The notes beneath the pieces are model-generated. The model worked only from the letters and a program-made list of their open reading frames with translations. It was not told the origin of the DNA and made no database searches. From positions 1 to 54,708 of the forward strand of contig NZ_QMJY01000073.1 in NCBI RefSeq assembly GCF_003574395.1: a stretch of DNA of 54,708 nt, in the 5' to 3' direction. Position numbers and translations under genes: made by a program. Source of the stretch: Tabrizicola thermarum (GTDB lineage Bacteria; Pseudomonadota; Alphaproteobacteria; Rhodobacterales; Rhodobacteraceae). Positions 1 to 12,222 of the stretch are shown here, piece by piece (positions within the stretch are counted from its first letter, which is position 1; each line of letters begins with the position of its first letter).

Positions 1-124
1 CACCATCCAGATGCAACCCCCGCCGATCCATCCCAAACCCCATCCCAACCTCAGCTGTTGCGCTCCATTCTAGAGGTGAAGGGGTGTTAAGGGTCGGGTG
101 GCTATGGCTAAGTACGAGAACGTT

Positions 125-553
125 ATGAACAGGAAGGATTCTCCCGTGCGGAATTTTGTCGTTATGTGTTCCCTGGTGGTTCTGGCCGGTTGTGTCGAAA
201 CGAGTGTCCAGCCGCTGACGCAGTCGTCGTTCAAGATTTCAACGCAAGCCGAGGACATGTGCGGTGCCAAGGGTACGCGGGAGATTGCCTTCCGTGAGGC
301 AGCTATCCAAGTCATCAAGCGTGGCGCTGACCGCTTCATCGTCGTGGGGGATCAGTCCAGGGCGGAGATTACTGGCGGGATGTTCACCACGTACGGTGGC
401 TTCCAGACCTACGGGACGAACACTCAGGACATGGTTATCCAAATCATACAGAAGGGCGATCCGCGGATGAAGGATGCCCTGTCGGCGCGCCAGGTCCTTG
501 GCCCGGATTGGCAGGCGATTGTGGCGAAAGGGTCGGCGGGCAGCTGCCTTTGA
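125..553 (+). CDS. Small predicted outer-membrane lipoprotein, unknown function
   Basis: The 142-residue product starts with a basic n-region and a hydrophobic stretch ending in the lipobox LAGC (Cys23), so export and lipidation are expected. ATG 125 was chosen because it gives a normal lipoprotein signal; GTG 98, ATG 104 and GTG 146 are in frame alternatives. The mature part has a conserved-looking segment (AAIQVIKRGADRFIVVGDQ) and a Gly/Thr/Tyr-rich patch (MFTTYGGFQTYGTNTQ), and ends in Cys. I recognise no named family, although short alphaproteobacterial envelope lipoproteins often look like this. Codon use is more A/T-tolerant at third positions than in the neighbours, which may hint at later acquisition. 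Confidence 0.7.
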   Translation: MNRKDSPVRNFVVMCSLVVLAGCVETSVQPLTQSSFKISTQAEDMCGAKGTREIAFREAAIQVIKRGADRFIVVGDQSRAEITGGMFTTYGGFQTYGTNTQDMVIQIIQKGDPRMKDALSARQVLGPDWQAIVAKGSAGSCL

Positions 554-777
554 GGCCGCGCGGTTCGTAACCGAAAGCGGTGGTGAAAGCAGCGTTTCCG
601 GACGTTGGCGCCGTGGGTCCCGGGGACGTCCAATGTTGGGTCGTGTGCAGCTTTGGCCAGACCTGTCCGGGTGCTCTGCAGCCAATTGCCACCTGACGGG
701 CGCGCAGAGTTGCGCGCCCCTCTGACGTTCAGAACGCTTCACTGGAGCTTTCCGAGCCCGGCAAGCCGGGGTCGCGG
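554..777. other. Convergent intergenic stretch with two GC hairpins
   Basis: This space separates the lipoprotein (plus) from the end of carB (minus). It has a perfect 8-bp stem, GGGCGCGC/GCGCGCCC, at 698-719 and a shorter CCCGG/CCGGG stem at 757-770 close to the carB stop. Neither has a clear T-tract, so both are weak terminator candidates. No credible gene is seen here. Confidence 0.35.
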
Positions 778-4149
<3,372 letters not shown>

Positions 4150-4182
4150 GACAGCCCCCATCCATAGCGCAAAATTGTGCGG

Positions 4183-4210
4183 GTTATAGACAGAAGCAAC
4201 TGGGGCGCAA
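4183..4210 (-). promoter_or_regulatory. Candidate sigma-70 promoter of carB
   Basis: On the minus strand TTGCGC (4205-4210) is followed after 16 nt by TATAAC (4183-4188), leaving a leader of about 27 nt before the carB start. The -10 box matches consensus at 5 of 6 bases. The call is inferred from sequence alone. Confidence 0.45.
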
Positions 4211-4236
4211 GGGGCAAACGGCGCAGTCGGGCGGGA

Positions 4237-4280
4237 CAAAATCCTTCGAAGGATTTTGCAAATCTTTTCGAAAAGATTTG
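4237..4280. repeat. Paired 22-bp TTCGAA palindromes, copy 1 (orphan position)
   Basis: Two perfect 22-bp palindromes abut with no spacer: 4237-4258 (left arm CAAAATCCTTC) and 4259-4280 (left arm CAAATCTTTTC), both centred on TTCGAA. Unlike the other copies, this pair does not follow a stop codon; it lies between the divergent starts of carB and pabB. Confidence 0.9.
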
Positions 4281-4391
4281 CCGCGCGCCGCAGGGACCGG
4301 GGGTCGCAAAGTCGGCTGGTTGCGTCGGGAAAGCCACTGGCGCGAGGCGCGCGATCGGCCTATCCCGGACACCGGAAGACGGGGGGCGCGG

Positions 4392-5528
4392 GTGATCCTA
4401 CTTGAACACGGGCCAGGCGGGACACCGGCGTTGTTCGATGCGCCGCGCGAGGTCATTGCCGCGATGCGCCCGGCCGAGGTTGCGCCCGCGCTGGCCCGGG
4501 CCGAGGCGCTGCGGCGGGCAGGAGCCTGGCTTGCGGGCTATGTCGCCTATGAGGCGGGCTATGCCTTCGAGCCGCGCCTGCGGCACCTGATGCCCCGCAG
4601 GCGGCCCGGCCCCCTGGTCGCCCTCGGGGTCCATGACGCCCCCCGACCGGCCGAGGCGGCCTTGGCCGAAGCCGCCGCTGCGGGGGCCGGAACGCGGATG
4701 ACGGCGCCGGAGCCGCTGGTCGGTCGCCGGGCCTATGGCACTGCGGCGCGCAAGGTGTTCGACTATATCGCGGCAGGCGACTGCTATCAGGTCAACCTGA
4801 CCTTTCCGATGCGGGCGCGGCTGGTTTCGGGCTCTGCGCTGGGGTTGTACGGCGCGTTCCGCCGCACCGGGGCGGTGGGGCATGGCGCCTATGTCGATCT
4901 GGGGGTGGGGCCGGTTGTGGTGTCACGCTCGCCCGAGCTGTTCTTCCGGGTCGAGGGCGGGAAGATCGTCACCCGCCCGATGAAGGGCACGCGGCCAAGG
5001 GGCAGGGACGCGACCGAGGATGCGGCGATTGTCGCCGAGTTGCAGGGGGCCGAAAAGGACCGGGCCGAGAACCTGATGATCGTGGACCTTCTGCGCAACG
5101 ACATCTCGCGGCTGTCGCGGGTGGGGACGGTGAAGGTGCCGGCGCTGTTTGCGATCGAGAGCTATTCCACGGTGCATCAGATGACCTCGACGGTCGAGGG
5201 CGTGCTGGACGGCGCGCCGAGCCTGCCTGGGCTGATGGCGGCGCTGTTTCCCTGCGGATCGGTGACGGGGGCGCCGAAGATCCGCGCGATGGAGATCATC
5301 CGCGAGGTGGAGCCTCTTGCGCGCGGCGTCTATTGCGGCGCGGTGGGGTGGATGTCGCCCGAGGGGGATGCCGATTTCAGTGTGGCGATCCGGACGCTGT
5401 CGGTTTCCGGGCAGGACATCGTCATGAACGTGGGCGGCGGGCTGACGCATGGGTCCACCGTCGAGGGCGAATGGGAGGAGGCGCTGTGGAAGGCGCGCTT
5501 CGTGAAGGCGGCGGTGAGCCGGGACTGA
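4392..5528 (+). CDS. pabB: Aminodeoxychorismate synthase component I
   Basis: PabB converts chorismate plus ammonia to 4-amino-4-deoxychorismate for p-aminobenzoate and folate. GTG 4392 was chosen because the family N-terminus starts there and a G-rich stretch precedes it; the longer frame begins at a TTG inside the palindrome repeat. The 378 residues carry the chorismate-enzyme signatures [16 protein letters not shown], the block [19 protein letters not shown] and GSVTGAPK, whose lysine is typical of PabB. The short N-terminal part is reduced compared with enterobacterial PabB (about 450 residues). The gene overlaps pabC by 43 nt, so the two are translationally linked. PabA is not in the window. 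Confidence 0.92.
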   Translation: MILLEHGPGGTPALFDAPREVIAAMRPAEVAPALARAEALRRAGAWLAGYVAYEAGYAFEPRLRHLMPRRRPGPLVALGVHDAPRPAEAALAEAAAAGAGTRMTAPEPLVGRRAYGTAARKVFDYIAAGDCYQVNLTFPMRARLVSGSALGLYGAFRRTGAVGHGAYVDLGVGPVVVSRSPELFFRVEGGKIVTRPMKGTRPRGRDATEDAAIVAELQGAEKDRAENLMIVDLLRNDISRLSRVGTVKVPALFAIESYSTVHQMTSTVEGVLDGAPSLPGLMAALFPCGSVTGAPKIRAMEIIREVEPLARGVYCGAVGWMSPEGDADFSVAIRTLSVSGQDIVMNVGGGLTHGSTVEGEWEEALWKARFVKAAVSRD

Positions 5529-6094
5529 GGCTGATCGAGACCGTGCTGTGGGATGGCCGGGCCGCCCCGCGCTGGCCGCTGCATCAGGCGCGGCTGCGGC
5601 GGTCGGCGGAGCTTCTGGGCTGGTCCTGTCCCGACCTGGTGCCTGCCGGGCCGGATCATCCGGCGCGTGTGCGGCTGACGCTGGACCGCAACGGCGCGGT
5701 GGACTGGACGGTTGCCCCGCTGCCCCCGGCCAGGGCCGAGTGGCGCGTTGGACTGGCGAAAGAGCGTCTCGCCTCGGGCGATCCCTGGCTGCGGGTCAAA
5801 TCGACGCGGCGCGAGGTTTACGACCGGGCGCGGGCGGCCTTGCCCGAAGGGTTGGACGAAGTCCTGTTCCTGAACGAACGCGGCGAGGTCTGCGAGGGGA
5901 CGATCACGACGGTGTTCTTCGACAGGGGGCAGGGGTTGCGGACACCCCCCCTGTCGAGCGGGGTGTTGCCGGGGGTCCTGCGGGCGGAGCTGGGGTGCCC
6001 GGAGGAGGTGCTTCTGGCCGCGGACCTGCCGAAGGTGCGTCTCTGGGTCGGGAACGCGTTGCGGGGACTGTTCCCAGCCGTCTGGGTTGGCTGA
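5486..6094 (+). CDS. pabC: Class IV aminotransferase, probable aminodeoxychorismate lyase
   Basis: This 202-residue protein has the fold-type IV PLP enzyme features: a lysine in [13 protein letters not shown] (the Schiff-base region) and the segment [17 protein letters not shown]. Overlap with pabB makes the lyase that releases pyruvate and p-aminobenzoate the likeliest role. GTG 5486 is preferred because GGGAGGAG (5473-5480) stands just upstream; ATG 5471 is in frame but would lie inside that site. It is shorter than enterobacterial PabC (about 270). Branched-chain or D-amino-acid transaminase activity cannot be excluded from sequence. Confidence 0.82.
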   Translation: MEGALREGGGEPGLRLIETVLWDGRAAPRWPLHQARLRRSAELLGWSCPDLVPAGPDHPARVRLTLDRNGAVDWTVAPLPPARAEWRVGLAKERLASGDPWLRVKSTRREVYDRARAALPEGLDEVLFLNERGEVCEGTITTVFFDRGQGLRTPPLSSGVLPGVLRAELGCPEEVLLAADLPKVRLWVGNALRGLFPAVWVG

Positions 6095-6099
6095 ACCCG

Positions 6100-6151
6100 C
6101 CGGGGGTTTCACACCCCCGGACCCCCGTGGAGTATTTCCGAAAAGAGCAAG
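6100..6151 (+). repeat. CCGGGGG-stem dispersed element, copy A
   Basis: Starting 5 nt after the pabC stop, CCGGGGG (6100-6106) and CCCCCGG (6114-6120) enclose the loop TTTCACA. The constant tail ACCCCCGTGGAGTATTT and then GAAAAGAGCAAG follow. The element lies about 90 nt before aspS. The loop differs from the CCAG of copies B and C while the stem is identical. Confidence 0.85.
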
Positions 6152-6240
6152 CACAGGCGGGTGCCGCGGGGTTGACTCGGGGGCCGGGGCAAGGTGTATC
6201 GGCGCGATGGAATTCAAGGCCCTCCGAAAGGGGAATGACG

Positions 6241-8037
6241 ATGCACGCCTATCGCAGCCATACCTGTGCCGCGCTGAACAAGGATCATGTGGGGCAGACG
6301 GTCCGCCTGTCGGGCTGGGTCCATCGGGTGCGGGACCATGGCGGGGTGCTGTTCATCGACCTGCGCGACCATTACGGGATCACCCAGATCCTGTGCGACG
6401 GCGACAGCCCGGCCTTTGCCGCGCTGGAGAAGGTGCGCGCCGAATGGGTGATCCGGGTCGATGGCCGGGTGAAGGCGCGGGATGCCGCACTGGTCAATCC
6501 GAAGATCCCCACGGGCGAGATCGAGGTTTACGCGACAGAGGTCGAGGTGCTGGGCGCGGCGGAGGAGCTGCCGCTGCCGGTCTTCGGTGACACCGAATAC
6601 CCCGAGGAGACGCGGCTGACCTACCGTTTCCTCGACCTGCGCCGCGAGACGATGCACCAGAACATGATGCTGCGTTCGAACGTGGTGCGCTGGCTGCGCA
6701 ACGCGATGTGGGATCAGGGGTTCACCGAGTTCCAGACGCCGATCATCACGGCGTCCAGCCCCGAAGGCGCGCGGGACTTCCTGGTGCCGTCGCGCCTGCA
6801 TCCGGGCAAGTTCTACGCCCTGCCGCAGGCGCCGCAGCAGTTCAAGCAGCTGATCCAGGTCGCGGGCTTCGACCGCTATTTCCAGATCGCCCCCTGTTTC
6901 CGCGACGAGGACCCGCGCGCGGACCGTTCCCCGACCGACTTCTACCAGCTGGACATCGAGATGTCCTTTGTCACGCAGGAGGACGTGTTCGCCGCCGTCC
7001 AGCCGGTGTTGCAGGGGCTGTTCGAAACCTTCGGCAAGGGGCGGAAGGTCCATGCCGACTGGCCGCGCATCGCCTACCGGGACGCGCTGAAATGGTATGG
7101 CAGCGACAAGCCCGACCTGCGCAACCCGATCAGGATGCAGGACGTGAGCGAGCATTTCCGCGGCTCGGGCTTCGCAATCTTCGCGAAGCTTCTGGAGCAG
7201 GAGGGCAACGAGGTCCGCGCCATTCCGGCGCCCAAGGGGCCGTCGGGCGAACCCGTTGGCCGCAAGTTCTGCGACCGTATGAATGCCTTCGCCCAACAGC
7301 AGGGGCTGCCGGGGATGGGCTACATCTTCTGGCGCGAGGCCGAGGACGGCTCGGGGATGGAGGCCGCGGGGCCCCTGGCCAAGAACATCGGGCCGGAGCG
7401 GACCGAGGCGATCCGGCTGCAACTGGGCCTGGAAAAGGGCGACGCCGCCTTCTTCCTGGGCGGCAGGCCGGAGGCCTTCGAGGGCATCGCCGGCAAGGCG
7501 CGGAACGTGATCGGCGAGGAACTGGGGCTGACCGAGAAGGACTGCTTCCGCTTTGCCTGGATCGTCGATTTCCCGATGTACGAAAGGACCGACGAGGGGA
7601 AGATCGACTTTTCCCACAACCCGTTCTCGATGCCGCAGGGGGGGCTTGAGGCGCTGAACGGCGACCCGCTGAAGGTGCTGGCCTATCAGTATGACCTTGC
7701 CTGCAACGGCTATGAGGTGATCTCGGGCGGCATCCGCAACCACAAGCCGGAGATCATGTACAAGGCCTTCGAACTGGCGGGCTATCCGGCGTCGGAGGTG
7801 GACAAGCGGTTCGGCGGCATGGTCAAGGCGTTCAAATACGGCGCGCCGCCGCACGGCGGTTGCGCGGCGGGGATCGACCGGCTGGTGATGCTTCTGGCCG
7901 ATACCCAGAACATCCGCGAGGTCATCATGTTCCCGATGAACCAGCGCGCCGAGGATCTTCTGATGGGCGCGCCCAGCGAGCCGACCTTGCAGCAGTTGCG
8001 CGAATTGCACCTGCGCGTGGTGCCGAAGGACAGCTGA
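6241..8037 (+). CDS. aspS: Aspartate-tRNA ligase, probably non-discriminating
   Basis: This bacterial-type class II synthetase (598 residues) charges tRNA with aspartate. It has the N-terminal OB-fold, motif 2 ([20 protein letters not shown]), an inserted GAD region and motif 3 (GIDRLVMLL). ATG 6241 is used because AAAGGGGA lies about 6 nt before it; ATG 6235 is also possible. The anticodon-binding stretch reads RDHGG with His33. In characterised enzymes, His at this position instead of Leu marks relaxed specificity towards tRNA-Asn, which would imply Asn-tRNA formation by GatCAB. That last point is inference from the family rule. The next gene starts at the stop codon (TGATG). Confidence 0.96.
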   Translation: MHAYRSHTCAALNKDHVGQTVRLSGWVHRVRDHGGVLFIDLRDHYGITQILCDGDSPAFAALEKVRAEWVIRVDGRVKARDAALVNPKIPTGEIEVYATEVEVLGAAEELPLPVFGDTEYPEETRLTYRFLDLRRETMHQNMMLRSNVVRWLRNAMWDQGFTEFQTPIITASSPEGARDFLVPSRLHPGKFYALPQAPQQFKQLIQVAGFDRYFQIAPCFRDEDPRADRSPTDFYQLDIEMSFVTQEDVFAAVQPVLQGLFETFGKGRKVHADWPRIAYRDALKWYGSDKPDLRNPIRMQDVSEHFRGSGFAIFAKLLEQEGNEVRAIPAPKGPSGEPVGRKFCDRMNAFAQQQGLPGMGYIFWREAEDGSGMEAAGPLAKNIGPERTEAIRLQLGLEKGDAAFFLGGRPEAFEGIAGKARNVIGEELGLTEKDCFRFAWIVDFPMYERTDEGKIDFSHNPFSMPQGGLEALNGDPLKVLAYQYDLACNGYEVISGGIRNHKPEIMYKAFELAGYPASEVDKRFGGMVKAFKYGAPPHGGCAAGIDRLVMLLADTQNIREVIMFPMNQRAEDLLMGAPSEPTLQQLRELHLRVVPKDS

Positions 8038-8504
8038 TGTATCAGGCCTCCGTCCCCGTCTTCCGCCACTACCTGTCGCGCGTCAGCGACATCGTGGCGG
8101 TCGCGGGGCCGGATGCGCTGGACGCCCGGATCGCCGATGCCTTCCCCGCCCGCCAGCAGTTCGCCACGGCTGCCGGCTTTGCCTTGCGTATCGCCTGCCC
8201 GCTGGCCGGGCGCGAGGTGCCGGACCTGCCACAGGGCCTCGGGCCGCGCCTGGCGGTGGCTCGCGCGCTTCTGGGGTCGATGACGCCCGCCGATTTCGAA
8301 GGGGCGGAGACACGGGTGATCCGCCACCGCGCGGGCTTTGCCGATCTGGAGCAGAGCGGCAGCGAGTTCCTCTATCTCTTCGGCCTGCCGAATTTCTTCT
8401 TTCACCTGACGATGGGATACGCTGCCCTGCGCGCTGCCGGGGTGCCGCTGGGCAAGGCGGACTTCGACGGCTTGCATGCCTATCCGGCCGATTTCCGGTT
8501 CTGA
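8037..8504 (+). CDS. DUF1993 family protein
   Basis: The 155-residue protein begins [20 protein letters not shown], the typical DUF1993 opening, and has the Phe/Tyr-rich LYLFGLPNFFFHLTMGYAAL segment near the C-terminus followed by a short Gly-containing tail. DUF1993 proteins are predicted four-helix bundles related to the DinB/DUF664 group; no activity is established. The ATG shares a base with the aspS stop (TGATG), so it is probably co-translated with aspS. No signal peptide or clear membrane segment is seen. Confidence 0.82.
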   Translation: MYQASVPVFRHYLSRVSDIVAVAGPDALDARIADAFPARQQFATAAGFALRIACPLAGREVPDLPQGLGPRLAVARALLGSMTPADFEGAETRVIRHRAGFADLEQSGSEFLYLFGLPNFFFHLTMGYAALRAAGVPLGKADFDGLHAYPADFRF

Positions 8505-8565
8505 CGGACGCCTTGCGCCCGCAGGACCGGGGGCCTAGCCTGACATCAGGGCTGGGGAGGTCAGG

Positions 8566-9282
8566 ATGGCGGAGGCAAGGCTGGGAGAGGTGGTTGCCGA
8601 CTGGACCCCGCCACCGCGCCCGGACCGCGCGGCGATGACGGGGCGCTTCGTCCGGCTGGAGCCGCTGGAGGCCGACCGGCATGCCTTTGAATTGCACGAC
8701 GCCTTTCAGGGGCACGACGCGCTTTGGGACTACATGCCCTATGGCCCCTTCGCCTCGGGCTCGGCCTATCACCGCTGGGCGCGCGAACGCGAGGGCGGCG
8801 AGGACCCCCGGTTCTTCATGATGCGCGACCTGGGCAGCGGGACATGCGGCGGCATCGCCAGCTACCTGCGCATCGCGCCCGAAGTCGGGTCGATCGAGGT
8901 CGGGCATATCTGCATCTCACCGTCGATGCAGCGCGGGGCGGCGGCGACCGAGGCGATGTTCCTGATGATGGACTGGGCCTTTCGCGCGGGTTATCGGCGC
9001 TATGAGTGGAAATGCAATGCGCTGAACCTCGCCTCGCGCCGGGCGGCGCAGCGGCTGGGGTTCAGTTTCGAGGGCGTCTTCCGCAACCATCTGATCGTCA
9101 AGGGGCGCAACCGGGACACGGCCTGGTTTTCCGTCATCGACAGCGAATGGCCGGCCCTGGCCGAGGCTTACGCCCTGTGGCTGTCGCCGGCGAATTTCGA
9201 CGCCCTGGGCCGGCAGCGCGAACGCCTGTCGGACCTGACCCGGCTGGTGCGGGCCGGGAGCGACCCTGCGCTGGAAGGCTGA
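8566..9282 (+). CDS. GNAT-family N-acetyltransferase (RimJ/RimL type)
   Basis: The 238 residues fit the RimJ/RimL group of GNAT acetyltransferases: RFVRLEPLEADRHAFELHDA at the N-terminus, then beta-4/alpha-3 around VGHICISPSMQRGAAATEAM (acetyl-CoA binding) and NLASRRAAQRLGFSFEGVFR near the C-terminus. GAGGTCAGG precedes the ATG. The substrate may be a protein N-terminus or a small amine and cannot be told. A short stem, GCGCC/GGCGC, at 9286-9298 lies between this gene and the convergent response regulator. Confidence 0.85.
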   Translation: MAEARLGEVVADWTPPPRPDRAAMTGRFVRLEPLEADRHAFELHDAFQGHDALWDYMPYGPFASGSAYHRWAREREGGEDPRFFMMRDLGSGTCGGIASYLRIAPEVGSIEVGHICISPSMQRGAAATEAMFLMMDWAFRAGYRRYEWKCNALNLASRRAAQRLGFSFEGVFRNHLIVKGRNRDTAWFSVIDSEWPALAEAYALWLSPANFDALGRQRERLSDLTRLVRAGSDPALEG

Positions 9283-9306
9283 GCTGCGCCCCGGGCGCGG
9301 CGCGGC

Positions 9307-9984
9307 TCAGGCCATGGAGCGCAGGGCGGCGATCCGATCCTCGATCATGCGGGACAGGAGCGCCCGGTCGAACGGAGTGCGGCTGCTGCGCGCGGCCTCT
9401 TCCAGCGCGCGGTCGCCCGAGGCGCGGGCCAGGCTTTGCAGGAAGGCCCGCGCATAGCTCGGGTCGCCCGGAGCGGCAATCAGGGTCGCGGCGCGGGCCA
9501 GATCGTCGCGCAGCGCCATCGGATCGCCGAAGGGGGTGGGCGTGTCCTCTCCCTTGTCGATCGGGCCGACGCCGGTGGTCAGCTGCCGAATCAGCCGCAC
9601 GAATCCGGCCACCGATGCGATCGGCTTGTCCAGAAACCCCGCCGCCCCGGCATCCAGCGCCGCATCGCGCCCGTTCGGATCGCCCGAAAGGCCGAGGACC
9701 GGGAAGCCTTGCGCCGACAGTTCGGCAATCAGGTCCTCCCCCCGTCCGTCGGGCAGGCCGAGATCGACGATGGCCAGATCGGGGCGGTAGCAGTTCAGGT
9801 GAAGTCGTGCGATTTCAAGGCTTTCCGCCCGACGCAGCCGCGCCCCCGCCCGCTGGAGGATCAGCCGCAGCGCATCGCAGGTGAAGCGGCTGTCATCGAC
9901 GATCATCAGCGTCAGCCCCTGCAGGGGCAGATCGCCTGCCCCCGGCGGAATATCGGGCAGGCTGGGATAGGCGCTATAGGGCAT
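9307..9984 (-). CDS. Response regulator, receiver domain with helical C-terminus
   Basis: Residues about 23-140 form a CheY-like receiver: acidic pair Asp30-Asp31 (MIVDDSRFT), phospho-acceptor Asp74 (IVDLGLPDG) and conserved Lys120 (FLDKPIAS). The remaining roughly 85 residues look helical (ARAFLQSLARASGDRALEEA) and match no DNA-binding output domain I recognise, so this may act through protein contacts, as in phosphorelays or stress regulation. No histidine kinase is adjacent. A CtrA-like site lies upstream at 10027-10041. The gene is convergent with the acetyltransferase. Confidence 0.85.
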   Translation of the reverse strand: MPYSAYPSLPDIPPGAGDLPLQGLTLMIVDDSRFTCDALRLILQRAGARLRRAESLEIARLHLNCYRPDLAIVDLGLPDGRGEDLIAELSAQGFPVLGLSGDPNGRDAALDAGAAGFLDKPIASVAGFVRLIRQLTTGVGPIDKGEDTPTPFGDPMALRDDLARAATLIAAPGDPSYARAFLQSLARASGDRALEEAARSSRTPFDRALLSRMIEDRIAALRSMA

Positions 9985-10026
9985 GACGGACCTCTTTCGT
10001 GACGCGCAGAGTGTCGTCCCGGCCCG

Positions 10027-10041
10027 TTAACCGGCGGTAAA
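10027..10041. promoter_or_regulatory. CtrA-like box
   Basis: The sequence reads TTAA, seven bases (CCGGCGG), then TAAA, one mismatch from the alphaproteobacterial CtrA site TTAA-N7-TTAA. It lies 43 nt upstream of the response-regulator start and 81 nt upstream of mce. A site of this size can occur by chance. Confidence 0.25.
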
Positions 10042-10121
10042 TGGAACTGCGACCATCGCGCCGCTTGCAGCCCGAAGGCCCGGGTCGCATAACCGCGGGG
10101 CAGACGCCATGCGAGGAGCCC

Positions 10122-10526
10122 ATGATCGGACGCCTGAACCATGTTGCCATCGCCGTGCCCGACCTCGAGGCCGCCGCCGCGCAGTATCGCGTGACGCTGG
10201 GGGCCAAGGTGGGCGCGCCTCAGGCCGAGCCGGACCATGGCGTGACGGTGGTCTTCATCGACCTGCCGAACACCAAGATCGAGCTTCTGCATCCGCTGGG
10301 CGAGGCATCCCCCATCGCGGGGTTCCTGGAGAAGAACCCCTCGGGCGGCATCCACCACATCTGTTACGAGGTCGACGATATTCTTGCGGCGCGGGATCAC
10401 CTGAAGGCTCAGGGCGCGCGGGTGCTGGGATCGGGCGAGCCGAAGATCGGCGCGCATGGCAAGCCGGTGCTGTTCCTGCATCCCAAGGATTTCAACGGCT
10501 GTCTGGTGGAGCTGGAACAGGCATGA
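10122..10526 (+). CDS. mce: Methylmalonyl-CoA epimerase
   Basis: This VOC-fold metalloenzyme (134 residues) interconverts the (R) and (S) forms of methylmalonyl-CoA in propionyl-CoA or ethylmalonyl-CoA metabolism. Two glyoxalase-like repeats are visible: MIGRLNHVAIAVPDLEAAAA with the first His ligand, then the segment ending IELLHPLG, GGIHHICYEVDD with the third ligand, and a terminal CLVELEQ. Length and motifs match bacterial Mce. ATG 10122 follows a GAGGAG site; longer in-frame starts lack family sequence. The stop overlaps the next start (ATGA). Confidence 0.93.
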   Translation: MIGRLNHVAIAVPDLEAAAAQYRVTLGAKVGAPQAEPDHGVTVVFIDLPNTKIELLHPLGEASPIAGFLEKNPSGGIHHICYEVDDILAARDHLKAQGARVLGSGEPKIGAHGKPVLFLHPKDFNGCLVELEQA

Positions 10527-10792
10527 GCATCACGGGCGCCATCGTCCTTTACGCCGTCACCTGGTTCATGACGCTGTTCTGCGTGCTGCCCTACCGCACC
10601 CAGTCGCAGGACGAGGCCAACCACATCGTGCCCGGAACGCCTCCCGGGGCGCCGGCGGGAGAGGTGATGCAGCGCAAGGCCTGGGTGACGACGCTGATCG
10701 CAACGCCGATCTGGGCGGTGATCTGCGGGATCATCCTGTCGGGCTGGATCACGGTCGAGGACCTGGACTGGTTCGGCCGGATGAAGCCGTAA
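10523..10792 (+). CDS. DUF1467 family small membrane protein
   Basis: This 89-residue protein has two predicted membrane helices (about residues 4-24 and 57-77) flanking a polar loop, PYRTQSQDEANHIVPGTPPG. That pattern is the DUF1467 family, common next to mce in Rhodobacterales. Function is unknown. The ATGA overlap with mce means coupled translation. A palindrome pair begins 14 nt after the stop and probably terminates the operon. Confidence 0.85.
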   Translation: MSITGAIVLYAVTWFMTLFCVLPYRTQSQDEANHIVPGTPPGAPAGEVMQRKAWVTTLIATPIWAVICGIILSGWITVEDLDWFGRMKP

Positions 10793-10806
10793 GGGCGCGG
10801 CTGGGG

Positions 10807-10850
10807 CAAAATCCTTCGAAGGATTTTGCAAGACTTTTCGAAAAGTCTTG
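10807..10850. repeat. Paired 22-bp TTCGAA palindromes, copy 2
   Basis: The two abutting perfect palindromes are 10807-10828 (left arm CAAAATCCTTC, identical to copy 1) and 10829-10850 (left arm CAAGACTTTTC). The pair lies between the convergent ends of the DUF1467 gene and the EI24 gene, 14 and 9 nt from the stops, so a bidirectional terminator role is plausible. Confidence 0.9.
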
Positions 10851-10859
10851 CGCCCGGTC

Positions 10860-11555
10860 CTAGCGGCCCGCGCTGGCCAGCCGGTGGTAGAGATGGGTGA
10901 AGGTCGCTACGCCCAGCACCGGGATCACGAGGTTCAGAAGCGGGATGGACAGGGGCGCGGCCATCAGCGTTCCGGCGGCCCAGAGCGTCCAGCGGTTGCG
11001 GCGGCGCATGGCCTTGACCTCTCCCGGCGGCAGTCGGCGCAGCGCGACGAGGCTGAAATATTCGCGCCCGAGGAGGAAGCCGTTGATCGCCCAGAAGACC
11101 AGCGGGATGCCCGGTCCGACGAAGGGATAAAGCAACAGCGCGCCGACGTTCACCGCGAGGACGAGGCCCAGGAAGTTGACCGACTGGCGCAGGCCCTCGG
11201 CCAGCGTAAGCGGCGTGGCGGGGGGCAGGCCGGGGTAGTGCCGGTCCTCGACCGCGTCGGCCACATCTTCCAGGAAGAACCCGGTGAAAGCCGAGGCGAC
11301 GGGGATCATCAGGAAGACTGAGAGCCCCAGCATCAGGAACAGCGAAGCCCAGCCGAGGAAGGTCTCGATCCCCGAGATGGGGCCGATCACCGGCAGGTCG
11401 ACTGTATCGGGTGACAGCCACCAGATCAGTTGCAGGAACAGGATGTAGGCGGCGAACAGCAGCGCCAGGGCCAGCAGCACCCCCAGACCCACCACGCGGC
11501 GGAAGCGGCGGTCGCCCAGCTGGCCGAGGGCGGCGAAGAAGGCGGTGAAGATCAC
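10860..11555 (-). CDS. EI24-domain (CysZ-like) integral membrane protein
   Basis: The 231 residues have at least four strongly hydrophobic segments (about 22-45, 66-90, 131-165 and 192-220). The pattern around GLSVFLMIPVASAFTGFFLE and INGFLLGREYFSLVALR is characteristic of EI24/CysZ-like proteins. Enterobacterial CysZ supports sulfate uptake, but nothing here links this protein to sulfur, so the role stays open. It follows the nitroreductase with a 4-nt ATGA overlap, so the pair is one transcription unit ending at the palindrome pair. Confidence 0.82.
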   Translation of the reverse strand: MIFTAFFAALGQLGDRRFRRVVGLGVLLALALLFAAYILFLQLIWWLSPDTVDLPVIGPISGIETFLGWASLFLMLGLSVFLMIPVASAFTGFFLEDVADAVEDRHYPGLPPATPLTLAEGLRQSVNFLGLVLAVNVGALLLYPFVGPGIPLVFWAINGFLLGREYFSLVALRRLPPGEVKAMRRRNRWTLWAAGTLMAAPLSIPLLNLVIPVLGVATFTHLYHRLASAGR

Positions 11556-12130
11556 GCCTCGACCCAGGTCACGATGCGGGCGAGATCGGGGCGGGGGCGG
11601 TCGGGGCCGTCCTCGGGCGGGGTGGCGATGTGGACGATCCCGGCCACCGTTTCCTCAGCAGAGCAGCCGAAGGCGCGGGCGGCGAAGGTGGCGTCATGCG
11701 CGGGCCAGCCGGTCAGCCAGCAGGCGCCCCAGCCTGCGGCCTCGGCGGCGTTCACGATGCCGAAGCAGAGCGCCGCCGCCGAGGCCTGCTGCTCGGCCAG
11801 CGGGATCTTGGGCGAGGGTCTGGGCGAGGCGATCACCACCACGGCGAGCTTGCCCAGATCGTACTGCCCGCGCCCCTTGGCGATCATCTCGGCGTCGCCG
11901 CCCAGTTCCCGCGCCCGCGCCTCGGCCAGATCGGCCAGCCGGGCGAAGGCCGCGCCCTGCACCACGATCAGCCGCCAGGGCTCCAGCTTGCCGTGATCCG
12001 GCACGCGGGTTGCGGCGGTAAGGATTTCCTCCAGTTCCGGCCGGGTGGGGACGGGAAAGGTGAAGAGCTTGGCCGGGCGCGAGCGGCGGGCTTTCAGGAA
12101 GGCGAGGGCGGCATCGTTGCGGGCGGGCAT
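11552..12130 (-). CDS. Nitroreductase-family flavoprotein (YdjA-like)
   Basis: This short nitroreductase (192 residues) carries the FMN-binding pattern RRSRPAKLF near residues 15-23, the segment AATRVPDHGKLEPWRLIVVQ and the C-terminal EAAGWGACWLTGWPAHD. Compact members of this size resemble E. coli YdjA, an NAD(P)H-dependent oxidoreductase of unclear substrate. It is co-translated with the downstream EI24 gene (ATGA). Confidence 0.85.
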   Translation of the reverse strand: MPARNDAALAFLKARRSRPAKLFTFPVPTRPELEEILTAATRVPDHGKLEPWRLIVVQGAAFARLADLAEARARELGGDAEMIAKGRGQYDLGKLAVVVIASPRPSPKIPLAEQQASAAALCFGIVNAAEAAGWGACWLTGWPAHDATFAARAFGCSAEETVAGIVHIATPPEDGPDRPRPDLARIVTWVEA

Positions 12131-12222
12131 GGGGGTCCTTCGGGTCGTGGTCGGTGGGCAGTCTAGGGCCGCTGCCGGTCAACCGCCAGAGCGGGCGCCA
12201 GTGCGAGCAGGCGGGCCGGGTG

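Noticed and set aside
4278-4391. Upstream TTG start for pabB inside the palindrome repeat
   Set aside because: The extra N-terminal residues have no family similarity and the TTG lies in the repeat.
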